A DNA stretch of 64,000 nucleotides from SLNP01 sp964568875 (GCA_964568875.1 CAZMSH010000004.1:96630-160629), one strand, 5' to 3'. Positions 23,543 through 32,479 are shown, counted from the first letter of the stretch. Notes: generated by a model from the sequence alone, not told the origin. Numbers and translations are program-made.

Positions 23543-23938
23543 ATGATAAAGAGTGAGATAACTGTGCTTATTGCAGATGACGACCCTGACTATCTGTATC
23601 AGATGGTAAGAGGTCTTGAGGCTGCGGGCTACAGTACAATAGCGGTAGACAGTCAGGCAGAAGCCGAGAAGGTTATGGCAAAGGTCAAGCCCGACATTGC
23701 TGTGTTTGATCTGATGATGGAGAATGATGACAGTGGTTTTATCCTCTGCTACAAACTTAAAAGAAGGTATCCCGACGTACCTGTAATTCTGGCAACTGCT
23801 GTTTCGCATGAAACAGGAATGTCGTTCGGACTGAGTTCTGAGCAGGAGAGAGCGTGGATAAGGGCTGACAGGTATCTCGAAAAAGGGATAAGACCCGCGC
23901 AGCTCGATCAGGAAATAATGAAACTTTTAAAACTATAA
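23543..23938 (+). CDS. Stand-alone response regulator receiver protein
   Basis: 131 residues forming a CheY-like receiver only: acidic ADDDPD pocket, phospho-acceptor Asp in VFDLMMEND, Thr in ILATAV and Lys in YLEKGI. There is no output domain, so it acts as a phospho-carrier or through protein contact. It lies 28 nt after the sensory hydrogenase kinase and 1 nt before the hybrid kinase, and probably takes phosphate from one or both. Confidence 0.85.
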   Translation: MIKSEITVLIADDDPDYLYQMVRGLEAAGYSTIAVDSQAEAEKVMAKVKPDIAVFDLMMENDDSGFILCYKLKRRYPDVPVILATAVSHETGMSFGLSSEQERAWIRADRYLEKGIRPAQLDQEIMKLLKL

Positions 23939-23939
23939 G

Positions 23940-25085
23940 ATGGCTGTATTAAAGATTCTTGTTGTTGATGATGAACCTGGTATCAGGTCGGGTGTCACAC
24001 GGATCCTTAAGAATTTTCATGTTACATATCCCTTCATGGAGGAGGATTACACTTTTGAGGTGCTTGAAGCAGCAACAGGAGAAGAGGGAATAGAGATTCT
24101 GGAAAGAGAGATGCCTGACATTATGCTGCTGGATAATAAGCTTCCGGGGATACAGGGTGTTGAGGTCCTTGAGTATGTAAAGCGCAAAAACTATGAGATA
24201 GTGGTAGCGATGATCACATCTTATGCATCAATAGATGTAGCAATAAGGGCTACAAGATATGGAGCCACTGATTTCATTCCGAAACCATTTACTCCGCAGG
24301 AGCTAAAGTCTAGTATCGAAAATATTACTAAACAGCAGTATCTCAGAAGAATAACTCACAGATTGAAAGAGGAGGGCAAGAAGGTAAGATTTCAGTTTCT
24401 TTCAGTTCTCTCTCATGAATTAAAGGCCCCCCTGAATGCTATAGAGGGTTATCTGCGTATGATGCAGGAGAAGCAGTCAGGTGAAATGATTGATGATTAT
24501 GCAATCCCCATTGACAGATCGTTACAAAGGATTCAGGGCATGAGGAACCTTATAATGGATCTGCTTGATTTCACAAAGATAAGGCTTGACAGGAGAGAAG
24601 AGAAGATGAAGGATGTCGATCTCAGAGAGATTGCCTCTAATGCCATTGTTACCGTTCAGCCATACGCGATTCAGAAGGATATTACGATAAACCTTACCGT
24701 TAACTGTAACTCACTGGTAACAGCTGATCCTGATGATATGGAGATCATTTTCAACAATATGCTTTCCAATTCGGTCAAATATAATGTTGAAAAGGGTTTT
24801 GTAGACATCACAATCAACGGATGTGACGAAACCATATCAGTTGTATTTACTGATACCGGCATTGGAATAAAGGAAAGTGATATTGACACTCTCTTCGATG
24901 AATTTGTCAGGATTAAGAATGAGAGGACAAAGGATATTACCGGCAGCGGCCTTGGTCTTAGCATTGTAAAAAAGGTTGTTGAATTGTACAATGGCTCAAT
25001 AAGTGTCGAGTCAACCCCCGATATCGGGTCTACTTTTACCGTCAGGCTTCCCAGGCTGATGATCAAGCCTGACAATAAGAAATAG
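23940..25085 (+). CDS. Receiver-histidine kinase hybrid
   Basis: 381 residues. An N-terminal receiver (VVDDEPG, LLDNKLPG, ITSYAS, PKPFTPQE) is followed by a linker, a HisKA domain (LSVLSHELKAPLNAIEGY) and an HATPase (FNNMLSNSVKYN, DTGIGI, GSGLGLSIVKKV). It starts one base after the preceding stop and so is probably translationally coupled. With the sensory hydrogenase kinase and the lone receiver it could form a phosphorelay that links H2 sensing to an output elsewhere; no DNA-binding output is encoded here apart from Rex. Confidence 0.88.
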   Translation: MAVLKILVVDDEPGIRSGVTRILKNFHVTYPFMEEDYTFEVLEAATGEEGIEILEREMPDIMLLDNKLPGIQGVEVLEYVKRKNYEIVVAMITSYASIDVAIRATRYGATDFIPKPFTPQELKSSIENITKQQYLRRITHRLKEEGKKVRFQFLSVLSHELKAPLNAIEGYLRMMQEKQSGEMIDDYAIPIDRSLQRIQGMRNLIMDLLDFTKIRLDRREEKMKDVDLREIASNAIVTVQPYAIQKDITINLTVNCNSLVTADPDDMEIIFNNMLSNSVKYNVEKGFVDITINGCDETISVVFTDTGIGIKESDIDTLFDEFVRIKNERTKDITGSGLGLSIVKKVVELYNGSISVESTPDIGSTFTVRLPRLMIKPDNKK

Positions 25086-25109
25086 ATAAGAACAATAAAC
25101 TTATTCAAG

Positions 25110-25760
25110 ATGGTTCAGAATATGAAATTGCCCGGTAAAACAGTTGAAAGACTGAGTGAGTACAGGAGGACGCTTCTGGTTTGTCTTAAGGAAAACCGGA
25201 ATTATATATACTCTCATGAACTGGCCTCCATGCTGCACATCACAGCTGTTCAGGTAAGACGCGACCTGATGCTTATCGGATATTCAAGTATCCTTAAGAA
25301 AGGTTATGATGTAAGAGAGCTTATTGATATAATAGGTTCCATAATTGATTCAGACAAGGGGCTTAATGTCTGTATAGTAGGGATGGGTAATCTTGGAAGA
25401 GCTATAACAGGGTACTTCAAGGGAAAGCGATCGAGATTGAACATTATTGCGTCTTTTGATACAGACCCTTCAAAAGTTAATAAGGTTATTTCAGGAGTCA
25501 AATGTTATGAAGCTGCTATGCTTGGGGAGATAATAAGGGAACTTGATATCTCGATAGCAATCCTGACAGTTCCGCCAGAGAATGTCAGAGAGGTAGCCGA
25601 GGAGGCTGTGCGTCACGGTGTTAAGGGTATTCTGAATTTTACCACTGTACCCGTGAATGTGCCGGCAGGGATTCATCTTGAAGAATATGATATGATCACA
25701 TCCCTTGAGAAAGTTGCATATTACGTGAAAGAGAACAAAAAACAGAATACTCTCAGATGA
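25110..25760 (+). CDS. rex: Redox-sensing repressor Rex family protein
   Basis: 216 residues: an N-terminal winged helix (RLSEYRRTLLVCL, HITAVQVRRDLMLIGY), a Rossmann NAD(H)-binding domain (CIVGMGNLGRAI) and the family-typical GILNFTTVPVNVP. Rex represses fermentative and hydrogenase genes and leaves DNA when NADH binds. The usual FGxxGxxGxGY segment after the recognition helix reads YSSILKKGYDV here, so this is a divergent copy. The Rex-type palindrome at 17312-17327 is the likely operator, which would make the operon self-regulated. It overlaps the RibF-like gene by 4 nt. Confidence 0.88.
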   Translation: MVQNMKLPGKTVERLSEYRRTLLVCLKENRNYIYSHELASMLHITAVQVRRDLMLIGYSSILKKGYDVRELIDIIGSIIDSDKGLNVCIVGMGNLGRAITGYFKGKRSRLNIIASFDTDPSKVNKVISGVKCYEAAMLGEIIRELDISIAILTVPPENVREVAEEAVRHGVKGILNFTTVPVNVPAGIHLEEYDMITSLEKVAYYVKENKKQNTLR

Positions 25761-26680
25761 ATGTCTTTACCAGTTTTAATGAAGCTGCGGGCATAAGAAA
25801 TGCCGTTGTAACAACAGGTACTTTTGACGGGGTTCACATAGGTCATAAGACTATACTCGACAGGCTCAACAAACTGGCCAGACAAGCTGATGGTGAATCT
25901 GTACTTATTACTTTTCATCCGCATCCAAGGGTGGTCCTTTATCCTGAATCAGCCGGTAAGGGTTTGCGCCTGATAAGCTCACAAGAGGAGAAGATTGAGC
26001 TTCTGCGCAAGGCAGGCCTGCAGAACGTAATAATTATTGAATTTACAAAAGAGTTCTCAAGGACAACCAGTGAGGAGTTCATTGCCGAATATCTGCACGG
26101 GATACTCAGGGCCAGGGTTGTTGTTGTAGGTCACAATCATCACTTCGGATTCAATCAGCAGGGTGATTACAAACAGCTTTGGAATCTGCGCAGCAAGTAT
26201 GGTTTTGACGCTGAAGAGATACCTATGCAGGAGGTTCAGAACGAGATAGTAAGCTCTACCAAGATCAGGGAGGCCCTGGCGGAGGGATATATACAGAGAG
26301 CAAATGCATACCTTGATCATTACTATATTATAATAGGAAAAGCCGAACAGTCTGTCGAAGATCATTTTGGATCAGGTCTGCCCATGTGTTTTATTCCTGT
26401 TACTGAAGAGACAAAGCTGACGCCGGCATCGGGAATATATGCTGTAACGGCAGCTGGTGAAGCCTTTTACTCAAAGGCGATGGTAATTGTTGATAATGAT
26501 ATGCCCCTGAACCGGAGGGTCAGGATTCATATATTTGATTATGACAAGACCGTCCCCGGCAAAAAGCTTACACTGTTCTTTCATAAGAAGATAACAGACC
26601 TCAACCGGGTTCTGGATTCAAGAGAGCCAACTGCTCAGTTAATGTCAGCCCTTAATGATATAGGCGAGCTGATTTTCTGA
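25757..26680 (+). CDS. ribF: RibF-like FAD synthetase with degenerate riboflavin-kinase domain
   Basis: 307 residues. The N-terminal nucleotidyltransferase is well kept: TTGTFDGVHIGHK, TFHPHPRVVL, VVGHNHHFG and VSSTKIREAL. The C-terminal half aligns by position with riboflavin kinase but lacks its hallmarks: where the family has a HGxxxGRxxGFPTAN stretch this protein reads EDHFGSGLPMCFIPV. Kinase activity is therefore doubtful, and the protein may only adenylate FMN or regulate. It is translationally coupled to rex (ATGA overlap) inside the hydrogenase operon, where flavin supply for HydB would make sense. A complete second RibF would be expected elsewhere in the genome. Confidence 0.8.
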   Translation: MNVFTSFNEAAGIRNAVVTTGTFDGVHIGHKTILDRLNKLARQADGESVLITFHPHPRVVLYPESAGKGLRLISSQEEKIELLRKAGLQNVIIIEFTKEFSRTTSEEFIAEYLHGILRARVVVVGHNHHFGFNQQGDYKQLWNLRSKYGFDAEEIPMQEVQNEIVSSTKIREALAEGYIQRANAYLDHYYIIIGKAEQSVEDHFGSGLPMCFIPVTEETKLTPASGIYAVTAAGEAFYSKAMVIVDNDMPLNRRVRIHIFDYDKTVPGKKLTLFFHKKITDLNRVLDSREPTAQLMSALNDIGELIF

Positions 26681-26710
26681 ATTAGCCAACCCTGCTGGCA
26701 ACATTTTTTG

Positions 26711-26718
26711 TAGCTTTG
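26711..26718 (+). promoter_or_regulatory. -7 box (TAGCTTTG) for hydG
   Basis: It matches TAnnTTTG and lies 39 nt before the hydG ATG. A Rex half-site TGTTAA follows at 26721-26726 without a matching second half. A weak 4-bp hairpin with T tract (26685-26709) between ribF and this box may end the upstream transcript. Confidence 0.5.
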
Positions 26719-26757
26719 CATGTTAAATTGTTTTATTACTTCTTTATATAAAATCTG

Positions 26758-28182
26758 ATGAAATTTTATCCTGAGAAGCTAAGTATTCCCGACAGGAGGA
26801 TGCAGCCGTTCATCGACCCTGACGAGATATGGAAGCTGATAAATAATGTTAAACCAGACCCGGAAAGAGTAAGAGCCGTGATTGCCAAGTCACTGGCAAA
26901 GAACAGGCTTACACTTGAAGAAACTGCGGTTCTGGTAAATACCACCGATGCCGGCCTTATTGAAGAGATAAAAGCCGGAGCAAGGGAACTTAAAGAGAAG
27001 GTATATGGCAACCGCATTGTATTGTTCGCGCCCCTCTATGTTGGTAACAAATGCAGCAACAACTGCAAGTATTGCGGCTTCAGGGCTTCAAACCGTAATG
27101 CCCTCAGGAAGACCTTGTCTGATCAGGATTTAGTCAGGGAGGTAGAGGCCCTTGAGGATAACGGACAGAAGCGGCTCATTCTTGTTTATGGGGAACACAA
27201 GGAGTACTCTGCTGAATATATAGCACATACCGTGAAACTGGTATATGGTGTTAAGAAGGGCCAGGGCGAGATAAGGAGGGTGAATATCAATGCAGCTCCT
27301 TTTGATATTGAAGGCTTCAGGACGGTTGGAAAGTCAGGAATAGGTACTTACCAGGTATTTCAGGAGACCTACCATCCGGAGGCTTACAAATGGTATCACC
27401 TCGGAGGGAAAAAAGCCGATTACGAATGGCGCCTTACGTCGCTCGACCGCGCCCAGGAAGCAGGTATTGATGATGTAGGAATAGGAGCCCTGTTCGGCCT
27501 ATACGACTGGAGGTTTGAGGTACTCGGACTCGTCAGGCACACCAACCACCTTGAGGCATGCTATAATGTCGGTCCGCATACCATCAGCTTTCCCAGAATA
27601 AAGGATGCAGAGATGCTTGACATGGACGACCGTTACATGGTAAGCAATGATGATTTTAAAAAGCTTGTTGCAATTCTGAGGCTTGCTGTACCATATACAG
27701 GCCTTATTCTTACAGCCCGAGAGGATGCCGACGTAAGAAGAGAGGTACTCAGGTACGGTGTTTCTCAGATAGATGGTGGAACGAAGATAGAACTGGGTTC
27801 TTACTCGGATATCAAAAATGAACAGCAAAACCTTAATAAGGAGCAGTTCAAGATTGCTGATGAAAGATCACTGGCCGAGGTAATAGATGAGCTGCTGTCG
27901 ACAGGTTACCTGCCCTCATTTTGCACATCCTGTTACCGCATGGGCAGAACCGGTGAACACTTCATGGAGTTCTCGGTTCCGGGCTTTATAAAGAGATTCT
28001 GTACACCAAATGCCATTCTTACACTTTCAGAATATATTTGTGACTATGCCGGCCCGGAGCTTGCTGCCAAAGGGTGGGAAGCTATTGAAAGAGAAGTGAT
28101 GGGTCTCGAACCCTCTGTAGCTGAGGCAACAAGGAGCAGAATAGAAAAGATAAAAGAAGGAGAGAGAGATCTTTATTTTTAA
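26758..28182 (+). CDS. hydG: [FeFe]-hydrogenase maturase HydG (tyrosine lyase)
   Basis: 474 residues. The radical SAM motif CSNNCKYCGF gives C99, C103 and C106. The C-terminal CxxC-x22-C set (C389, C392, C415) binds the auxiliary cluster with the dangler iron, a HydG hallmark absent from ThiH. Family segments NRIVLFAPLYVGNKC and GEHKEYS also match. HydG cleaves tyrosine to p-cresol, CO and cyanide to build the diatomic ligands of the H-cluster. Its presence shows that functional H-clusters are assembled in this organism. It is followed by the TM1266-type gene. Confidence 0.95.
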   Translation: MKFYPEKLSIPDRRMQPFIDPDEIWKLINNVKPDPERVRAVIAKSLAKNRLTLEETAVLVNTTDAGLIEEIKAGARELKEKVYGNRIVLFAPLYVGNKCSNNCKYCGFRASNRNALRKTLSDQDLVREVEALEDNGQKRLILVYGEHKEYSAEYIAHTVKLVYGVKKGQGEIRRVNINAAPFDIEGFRTVGKSGIGTYQVFQETYHPEAYKWYHLGGKKADYEWRLTSLDRAQEAGIDDVGIGALFGLYDWRFEVLGLVRHTNHLEACYNVGPHTISFPRIKDAEMLDMDDRYMVSNDDFKKLVAILRLAVPYTGLILTAREDADVRREVLRYGVSQIDGGTKIELGSYSDIKNEQQNLNKEQFKIADERSLAEVIDELLSTGYLPSFCTSCYRMGRTGEHFMEFSVPGFIKRFCTPNAILTLSEYICDYAGPELAAKGWEAIEREVMGLEPSVAEATRSRIEKIKEGERDLYF

Positions 28183-28203
28183 ATAATCAGAACGACCGGA
28201 GAG

Positions 28204-28740
28204 ATGATCAGAATTACTGGAATCAGGGTAGTCGACCGAATTAAGGAGACGGGTTTTACACAGGATATATTGTCGAAATATTCAGGCATGATTACCACCA
28301 GGCTTGGATTTCACGAACTGAACGATGGTGTTTGCAGTCGCGAGGGCTTCATCCTTTTGCACCTTAAGGGCGACCCTGCTGAATGGAAGGAGATGTCTGA
28401 GGAACTGATGGCTTTAGGAGGCATTGAGGTAAAGCAGATGGATTTCAGCGATGATGCTGAGTCTGAAGGTGATTCAGGTGATAAGCCGGAAGGAGTGAGG
28501 ATACTGGGTGTCCTTGTCAGGAACGGCAGCGCCAATTCGAAGGAGGTTCAGAAGCTGCTTACCATGTATGGCTGCTCAATACGTACCAGGCTTGGCGTCA
28601 ACGAGAGACACTTCGGAGAGCCTGCAGGCCTCATCATTCTTGAACTTACAGGTGCCGTCGGAGAAATGGACAGACTGGAGGAAGACCTCCGCTCCCTCGA
28701 TAGCTGCATTGTCAGAAAAATGATCTTCGGCAGGCAGTAA
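28204..28740 (+). CDS. Duplicated TM1266-type hydrogenase system regulator
   Basis: 178 residues made of two about 80-residue repeats. Each begins with a short strand (IRITGIRVVDR; VRILGVLVRNG) and contains a YxxxIxTRLGxxE motif (YSGMITTRLGFHE; YGCSIRTRLGVNE), joined by an acidic linker (DDAESEGDSGDKPEG). The single-copy family, TM1266 (NikR C-terminal-like/ACT fold), is found next to hydE/hydG and is annotated as an iron-only hydrogenase system regulator; its ligand and mode are not established. Here the dimer seems to be built into one chain. It is 21 nt after hydG and in the same operon. Confidence 0.85.
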   Translation: MIRITGIRVVDRIKETGFTQDILSKYSGMITTRLGFHELNDGVCSREGFILLHLKGDPAEWKEMSEELMALGGIEVKQMDFSDDAESEGDSGDKPEGVRILGVLVRNGSANSKEVQKLLTMYGCSIRTRLGVNERHFGEPAGLIILELTGAVGEMDRLEEDLRSLDSCIVRKMIFGRQ

Positions 28741-28766
28741 ACCACCTGAAGGCCGTTTCAGTTATT

Positions 28767-28780
28767 CCTCTCTTCAGAGG
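28767..28780. terminator. Short hairpin between convergent genes
   Basis: CCTCT-CTTC-AGAGG lies 26 nt after the TM1266-type stop and just before the stop of the opposing peptidase gene. It has no T tract, so terminator function is only a possibility. Confidence 0.3.
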
Positions 28781-28782
28781 CA

Positions 28783-31335
28783 CTATCTTATTATGTGCCC
28801 GAAGAATATTGAGTTCATAAATATTCTGTTTGATCCGTACCATATAGCCCTGAAGTTGGTATTCTCATAGAGTGAGATAATCCTTCCTCCCGAAACATGA
28901 GCCGTAGCGAATGCCGATCCTGCAATCCGCTCAACATTCTCCCTGCTGGCATATCCGCCAAGCAGTGGCGATTCCGTGAATCTGACCGGGGTGTTGAATA
29001 TGTCGTTACCAGGTTCGTAGGCAGTGATTCCCTGTTTGAAAACCGGCAGCTCAGGTCTGTAGTATCCGTAACAGAGCGGGTGTGTCAGATCCATCACTGT
29101 ATTGAAGATGGTTCCTGGAATGCTGTGTGGTGAGATTGGACGGTCGCCGTAGACAGGATTTTCGGGAGAGGTATCACTTGCTCCCGGAATAGTTGTGGTG
29201 TTTATAAAGTTATTCCTCGCCAGCCAGTTGTTACCGCCCTTGTATCCTATTATCACTCCGCCGGCACGGTTCCATCGTCTGAGTGACTCAATACCCTGAT
29301 CGGAAATACCTGGTGTTCCGGCCACAATAATAACGTTATACCTGTCGGGTGATATTGAATTGAATCTATCAGACGGTACCAGTGTTACAGGAATGTTGAA
29401 GCGCACGTCGAGCATATGCCATATCTCTCCCGCATCCCTGCTGTTAATACCCCCATCTACCATAAGGGCTATTGAAGGCTTGCGAAGAATCGTGAATTTT
29501 GAACTGCCCAGGTCAACACCGGTAGTGGGTGTTAATCCCGTGGTAGTTCCGTATATCTCAGTATTGTATCTGCCGGCCACCTCCTGAAGGTATCGGTTGA
29601 GCTCCTCCCTGCCAAGCGGCTGGTCGTATGCATGAATCATAATGGTACCATTCGGGAAACTCCTTCTCAGACTGCCATCATCTACAGTGAACGGCTGTGT
29701 GGCCACCCTTATGGTGAGGTCCGTATCGAGAAGCGTGAATAGTAGTGAGTAGGAGAGGTAGTCATTCATCTCAAAGAGATATGCGTAGGTATCTGATCCT
29801 GCACTTAGCAGACCGTTATTCACTGGTGGAGCAGCGATTACAGCACTGCCCCTTAAATTGGCCGCTACCCTGGCATCTGTCATTTGTGCAAAGGGGATAT
29901 TGAACGACATAGCTATATTCCATGCAGAGACATCATAAAATCTCATTGTCTCAAACTCAAAAGCCGGTTCGAAGAGAGATTTTACTAATCTGTAGGCAGG
30001 TTGCCCGGTTGGTATAAAGAAGCTCTCTTCAGCCCTGAAGTTTATTCCGTTGGCGGTGACGTCTCTCTGAATACGGTATATCTGTATCTGGTGCTTCAGC
30101 AGGTGGTCGATGAAGAATGAGAGTTTCGATTTATCATCGGGTTCAGTAAAGAGATATCCTTTAACCGGGTCTTTCCTGGCCTCCTCTATTGCGGAGATAT
30201 AGAATTCCCTTTGAAATTCAAGCAGCCGCGTGCGCATCGAAAGTGCTGCATCTGTTGTTGAGAGTGCCATAGTAAACTGATTCCTGATGGCAAACGGGAA
30301 AGAGAGGAGTCCTGATTCCACTTCACGCAGGTGGGATTTCGTACCGGCCTGTTCGATGAGTATACCTATTGAGCCGTGAATATCGGGATATGATGAGCCA
30401 TAGCCGGGATAGAGGTTGTCGAATACCTCCTCGTGGAAGTAGAGGCTGCCTATCCTGTCGGTGTGTTTTGCATGCCAGGTGCCTATCTCAGCTGTCAGTT
30501 CATAGTTCTTTTTCGGGACGAGCGGGTTGTTGGCCAATGGATCGCCCGGTTCCCAGAAAAAGGTCGAGTTAGCTCCCATCTCATGCTGGTCGATAACAAT
30601 GGTAGGGAACCATCTGTGATATGCGGCGACCCTGCCGGTGCTCTCGGGGTGCTGCAGCATAATCCAGTCACGGTTCAGGTCGAACCAGTAGTGGTTGGTC
30701 CTTCCCCCTGGCCATGGCTCGCTGAATACTCTGGAGTTGGGATCGGGAACCGGATCAACACTTTTATGCATATTTACCCATGCTGAGTGGCGATGGTAGC
30801 CGTCAGGATTCAGATTGGGATCTATCAGTATAACCGTATTGGCCAATAGATTGTCGATGTCACTGCCCATGCCTGCAACAAAGTGGTAGGCGGCAACAAG
30901 AGATGCATTCTGAGCACTCGATTCGTTACCATGTACGCCATAGCCCAGTTTAATTATTACCGGCATATTTTCAATATCGAGCGATGGTGATTGTTCGGGG
31001 TCTCTCAGTTTCAGGTGGCGCTGCCGTATGCTCTCAATGTTTTTTATATTCTCCGGAGAGCTTATTATCAGGTCGCCCAAAACCCTCTGTTCGTGGCTAC
31101 GGCCATACTCCTCCCAGATGGCACGGTCTGATATCCTTGCCAGCTCTTTCATGTAGAGAATAAGGTTGTCGTGGGTTGCGTGCCACTCACCCACCTCATG
31201 ACCGATAATGTCGGCAGGCACGGGTATGGCCGGATTGTAACTTACATTTTCAGGCAGATAGTAACTCAGAGGAGTTTGTCCTCCCAGTACGAGGGAGACA
31301 GCAATCAGCTGAATGATGAATGTAATTCGTTTCAT
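28783..31335 (-). CDS. Exported M14-family zinc carboxypeptidase-like protein
   Basis: 850 residues with a signal peptide (MKRITFIIQLIAVSLVLGGQ). The M14 core shows the zinc motif HGNES, substrate-binding NLNPDGYHRHSAW and LNRDW, a later zinc His in VIDQHEMG and a candidate catalytic Glu in ILIEQAGTKS. A long C-terminal part follows, with an amidotransferase-like fold segment (YNVIIVAGTPG) often seen in large Bacteroidota M14 proteins. It probably trims peptides or peptidoglycan in the periplasm, which fits a peptide/amino-acid fermenter. It starts 6 nt after the hydE stop, so it is read from the same transcript. Confidence 0.85.
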   Translation of the reverse strand: MKRITFIIQLIAVSLVLGGQTPLSYYLPENVSYNPAIPVPADIIGHEVGEWHATHDNLILYMKELARISDRAIWEEYGRSHEQRVLGDLIISSPENIKNIESIRQRHLKLRDPEQSPSLDIENMPVIIKLGYGVHGNESSAQNASLVAAYHFVAGMGSDIDNLLANTVILIDPNLNPDGYHRHSAWVNMHKSVDPVPDPNSRVFSEPWPGGRTNHYWFDLNRDWIMLQHPESTGRVAAYHRWFPTIVIDQHEMGANSTFFWEPGDPLANNPLVPKKNYELTAEIGTWHAKHTDRIGSLYFHEEVFDNLYPGYGSSYPDIHGSIGILIEQAGTKSHLREVESGLLSFPFAIRNQFTMALSTTDAALSMRTRLLEFQREFYISAIEEARKDPVKGYLFTEPDDKSKLSFFIDHLLKHQIQIYRIQRDVTANGINFRAEESFFIPTGQPAYRLVKSLFEPAFEFETMRFYDVSAWNIAMSFNIPFAQMTDARVAANLRGSAVIAAPPVNNGLLSAGSDTYAYLFEMNDYLSYSLLFTLLDTDLTIRVATQPFTVDDGSLRRSFPNGTIMIHAYDQPLGREELNRYLQEVAGRYNTEIYGTTTGLTPTTGVDLGSSKFTILRKPSIALMVDGGINSRDAGEIWHMLDVRFNIPVTLVPSDRFNSISPDRYNVIIVAGTPGISDQGIESLRRWNRAGGVIIGYKGGNNWLARNNFINTTTIPGASDTSPENPVYGDRPISPHSIPGTIFNTVMDLTHPLCYGYYRPELPVFKQGITAYEPGNDIFNTPVRFTESPLLGGYASRENVERIAGSAFATAHVSGGRIISLYENTNFRAIWYGSNRIFMNSIFFGHIIR

Positions 31336-31341
31336 AGGTCT

Positions 31342-32448
31342 CTATTTAAGTTCAGATTGTCCCTCATGCATTCTTCTCTTGTAGTGGAGAGAATCACCCC
31401 ATTCGCCGTATCCTATATCCGCGTTTGCCACTCCGAGCCTCGCCTCGAGGCACCCCTTGCAATCTTCGGCCGAGTCGTCGGTGCATGGCTTGTTTTCATA
31501 CAGCTTGTAGCTGTCACGGTATTTTCCCGGCGTGATATTGGGCATGACAACATTTGCGCCAACCATGACTCCCTTCTCACGACCCATCGGATCAATGGCC
31601 TGCAGAGCAGTGGCCGCTGCAATATTTATATCCTTCATAACAATGCGCAAAACAGCTATCATCTTCAGAGACAGGTCGAACCGCTCCATCAGCGGCATAA
31701 GGGAATCCTTCCTCGATATCAGAGGAGTATCTGCATGTTCAATGTAAGGTCCCATACCACACATGTCAATATCCATATCCCTCATGAACTCTATGTCAGA
31801 TGCCAGGTTATCAATTGTCTGCCATGGCAAACCTATCATAACCCCTGTTCCGGTCTGATAACCAAGCCTTTGAAGTGTTTTCAGACACTCCACCCTGCGC
31901 TGGAAAACATGATGACCATCGTCAGGGTGCAGCTTACTGTATAAATCAGGGTCAGATGCCTCTATCCTGAGAAGGTATCTTCGCGCTCCTGCTTCCATCC
32001 ATCTTCTGTACACATCCTCAGTCTGCTCACCCAGCGAAATGGTTATTCCCAGTTGCCCTTCCGTCATCTCCATGATTTTTTTCAGGAGGTTCTCGACCCT
32101 GAGCGTAAAGGCGTCTCCTTCAATCTCTCCTGATTGAAGTGCAAGTGATGCGTAGTTGTTCTCCCAGGCAAACCTGGCAGCAGCAATTATCTCGTCGTCT
32201 GAGAGATTATACCTCTCAAGATTCCTGTTGCCCTTTCTGATGCCGCAGTAGTAGCAGTTCTTGCTGCAGATATTTGAAAACTCTATCAGCCCCCGGTAAT
32301 AGACTTTTTTTCCTACATAACTGTCCCTCACTTCGGCAGATTTCCTGAAAAGCAGTCTTCTCTCTTCTCCCTCAGCTGATAACATGTTTACTATATCTTC
32401 GCGGGAGTGATGTTCGTGTTCCAGTATATCGATAAAATTACCTGTCAT
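31342..32448 (-). CDS. hydE: [FeFe]-hydrogenase maturase HydE
   Basis: 368 residues. Radical SAM motif CSKNCYYCGI (C61, C65, C68) is preceded by YYRGLIEFSN, typical of HydE. LGITISLGEQTEDVYRRW, GTGVMIGLPWQT and a C-terminal Cys set (CTDDSAEDCKGC) also match. HydE works with HydG and HydF to assemble the diiron subcluster; it acts on the organometallic product of HydG. HydF, the GTPase scaffold, is not present in this window. The gene faces hydG with the peptidase between them. Confidence 0.93.
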   Translation of the reverse strand: MTGNFIDILEHEHHSREDIVNMLSAEGEERRLLFRKSAEVRDSYVGKKVYYRGLIEFSNICSKNCYYCGIRKGNRNLERYNLSDDEIIAAARFAWENNYASLALQSGEIEGDAFTLRVENLLKKIMEMTEGQLGITISLGEQTEDVYRRWMEAGARRYLLRIEASDPDLYSKLHPDDGHHVFQRRVECLKTLQRLGYQTGTGVMIGLPWQTIDNLASDIEFMRDMDIDMCGMGPYIEHADTPLISRKDSLMPLMERFDLSLKMIAVLRIVMKDINIAAATALQAIDPMGREKGVMVGANVVMPNITPGKYRDSYKLYENKPCTDDSAEDCKGCLEARLGVANADIGYGEWGDSLHYKRRMHEGQSELK

Positions 32449-32471
32449 TTCAATTGAGTGTTTTGGAATGT

Positions 32472-32479
32472 CAAAAATA
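32472..32479 (-). promoter_or_regulatory. -7 box (TATTTTTG) for hydE
   Basis: CAAAAATA on the + strand reads TATTTTTG on the - strand, 24 nt before the hydE start. No clear -33 box. Confidence 0.45.

Noticed and set aside
25700..25760. FMN riboswitch ahead of the RibF-like gene
   Set aside because: The gene overlaps rex by 4 nt and there is no leader in which a riboswitch could lie.
26721..26740. Second Rex operator upstream of hydG
   Set aside because: Only a TGTTAA half-site is present; the second half has three mismatches.
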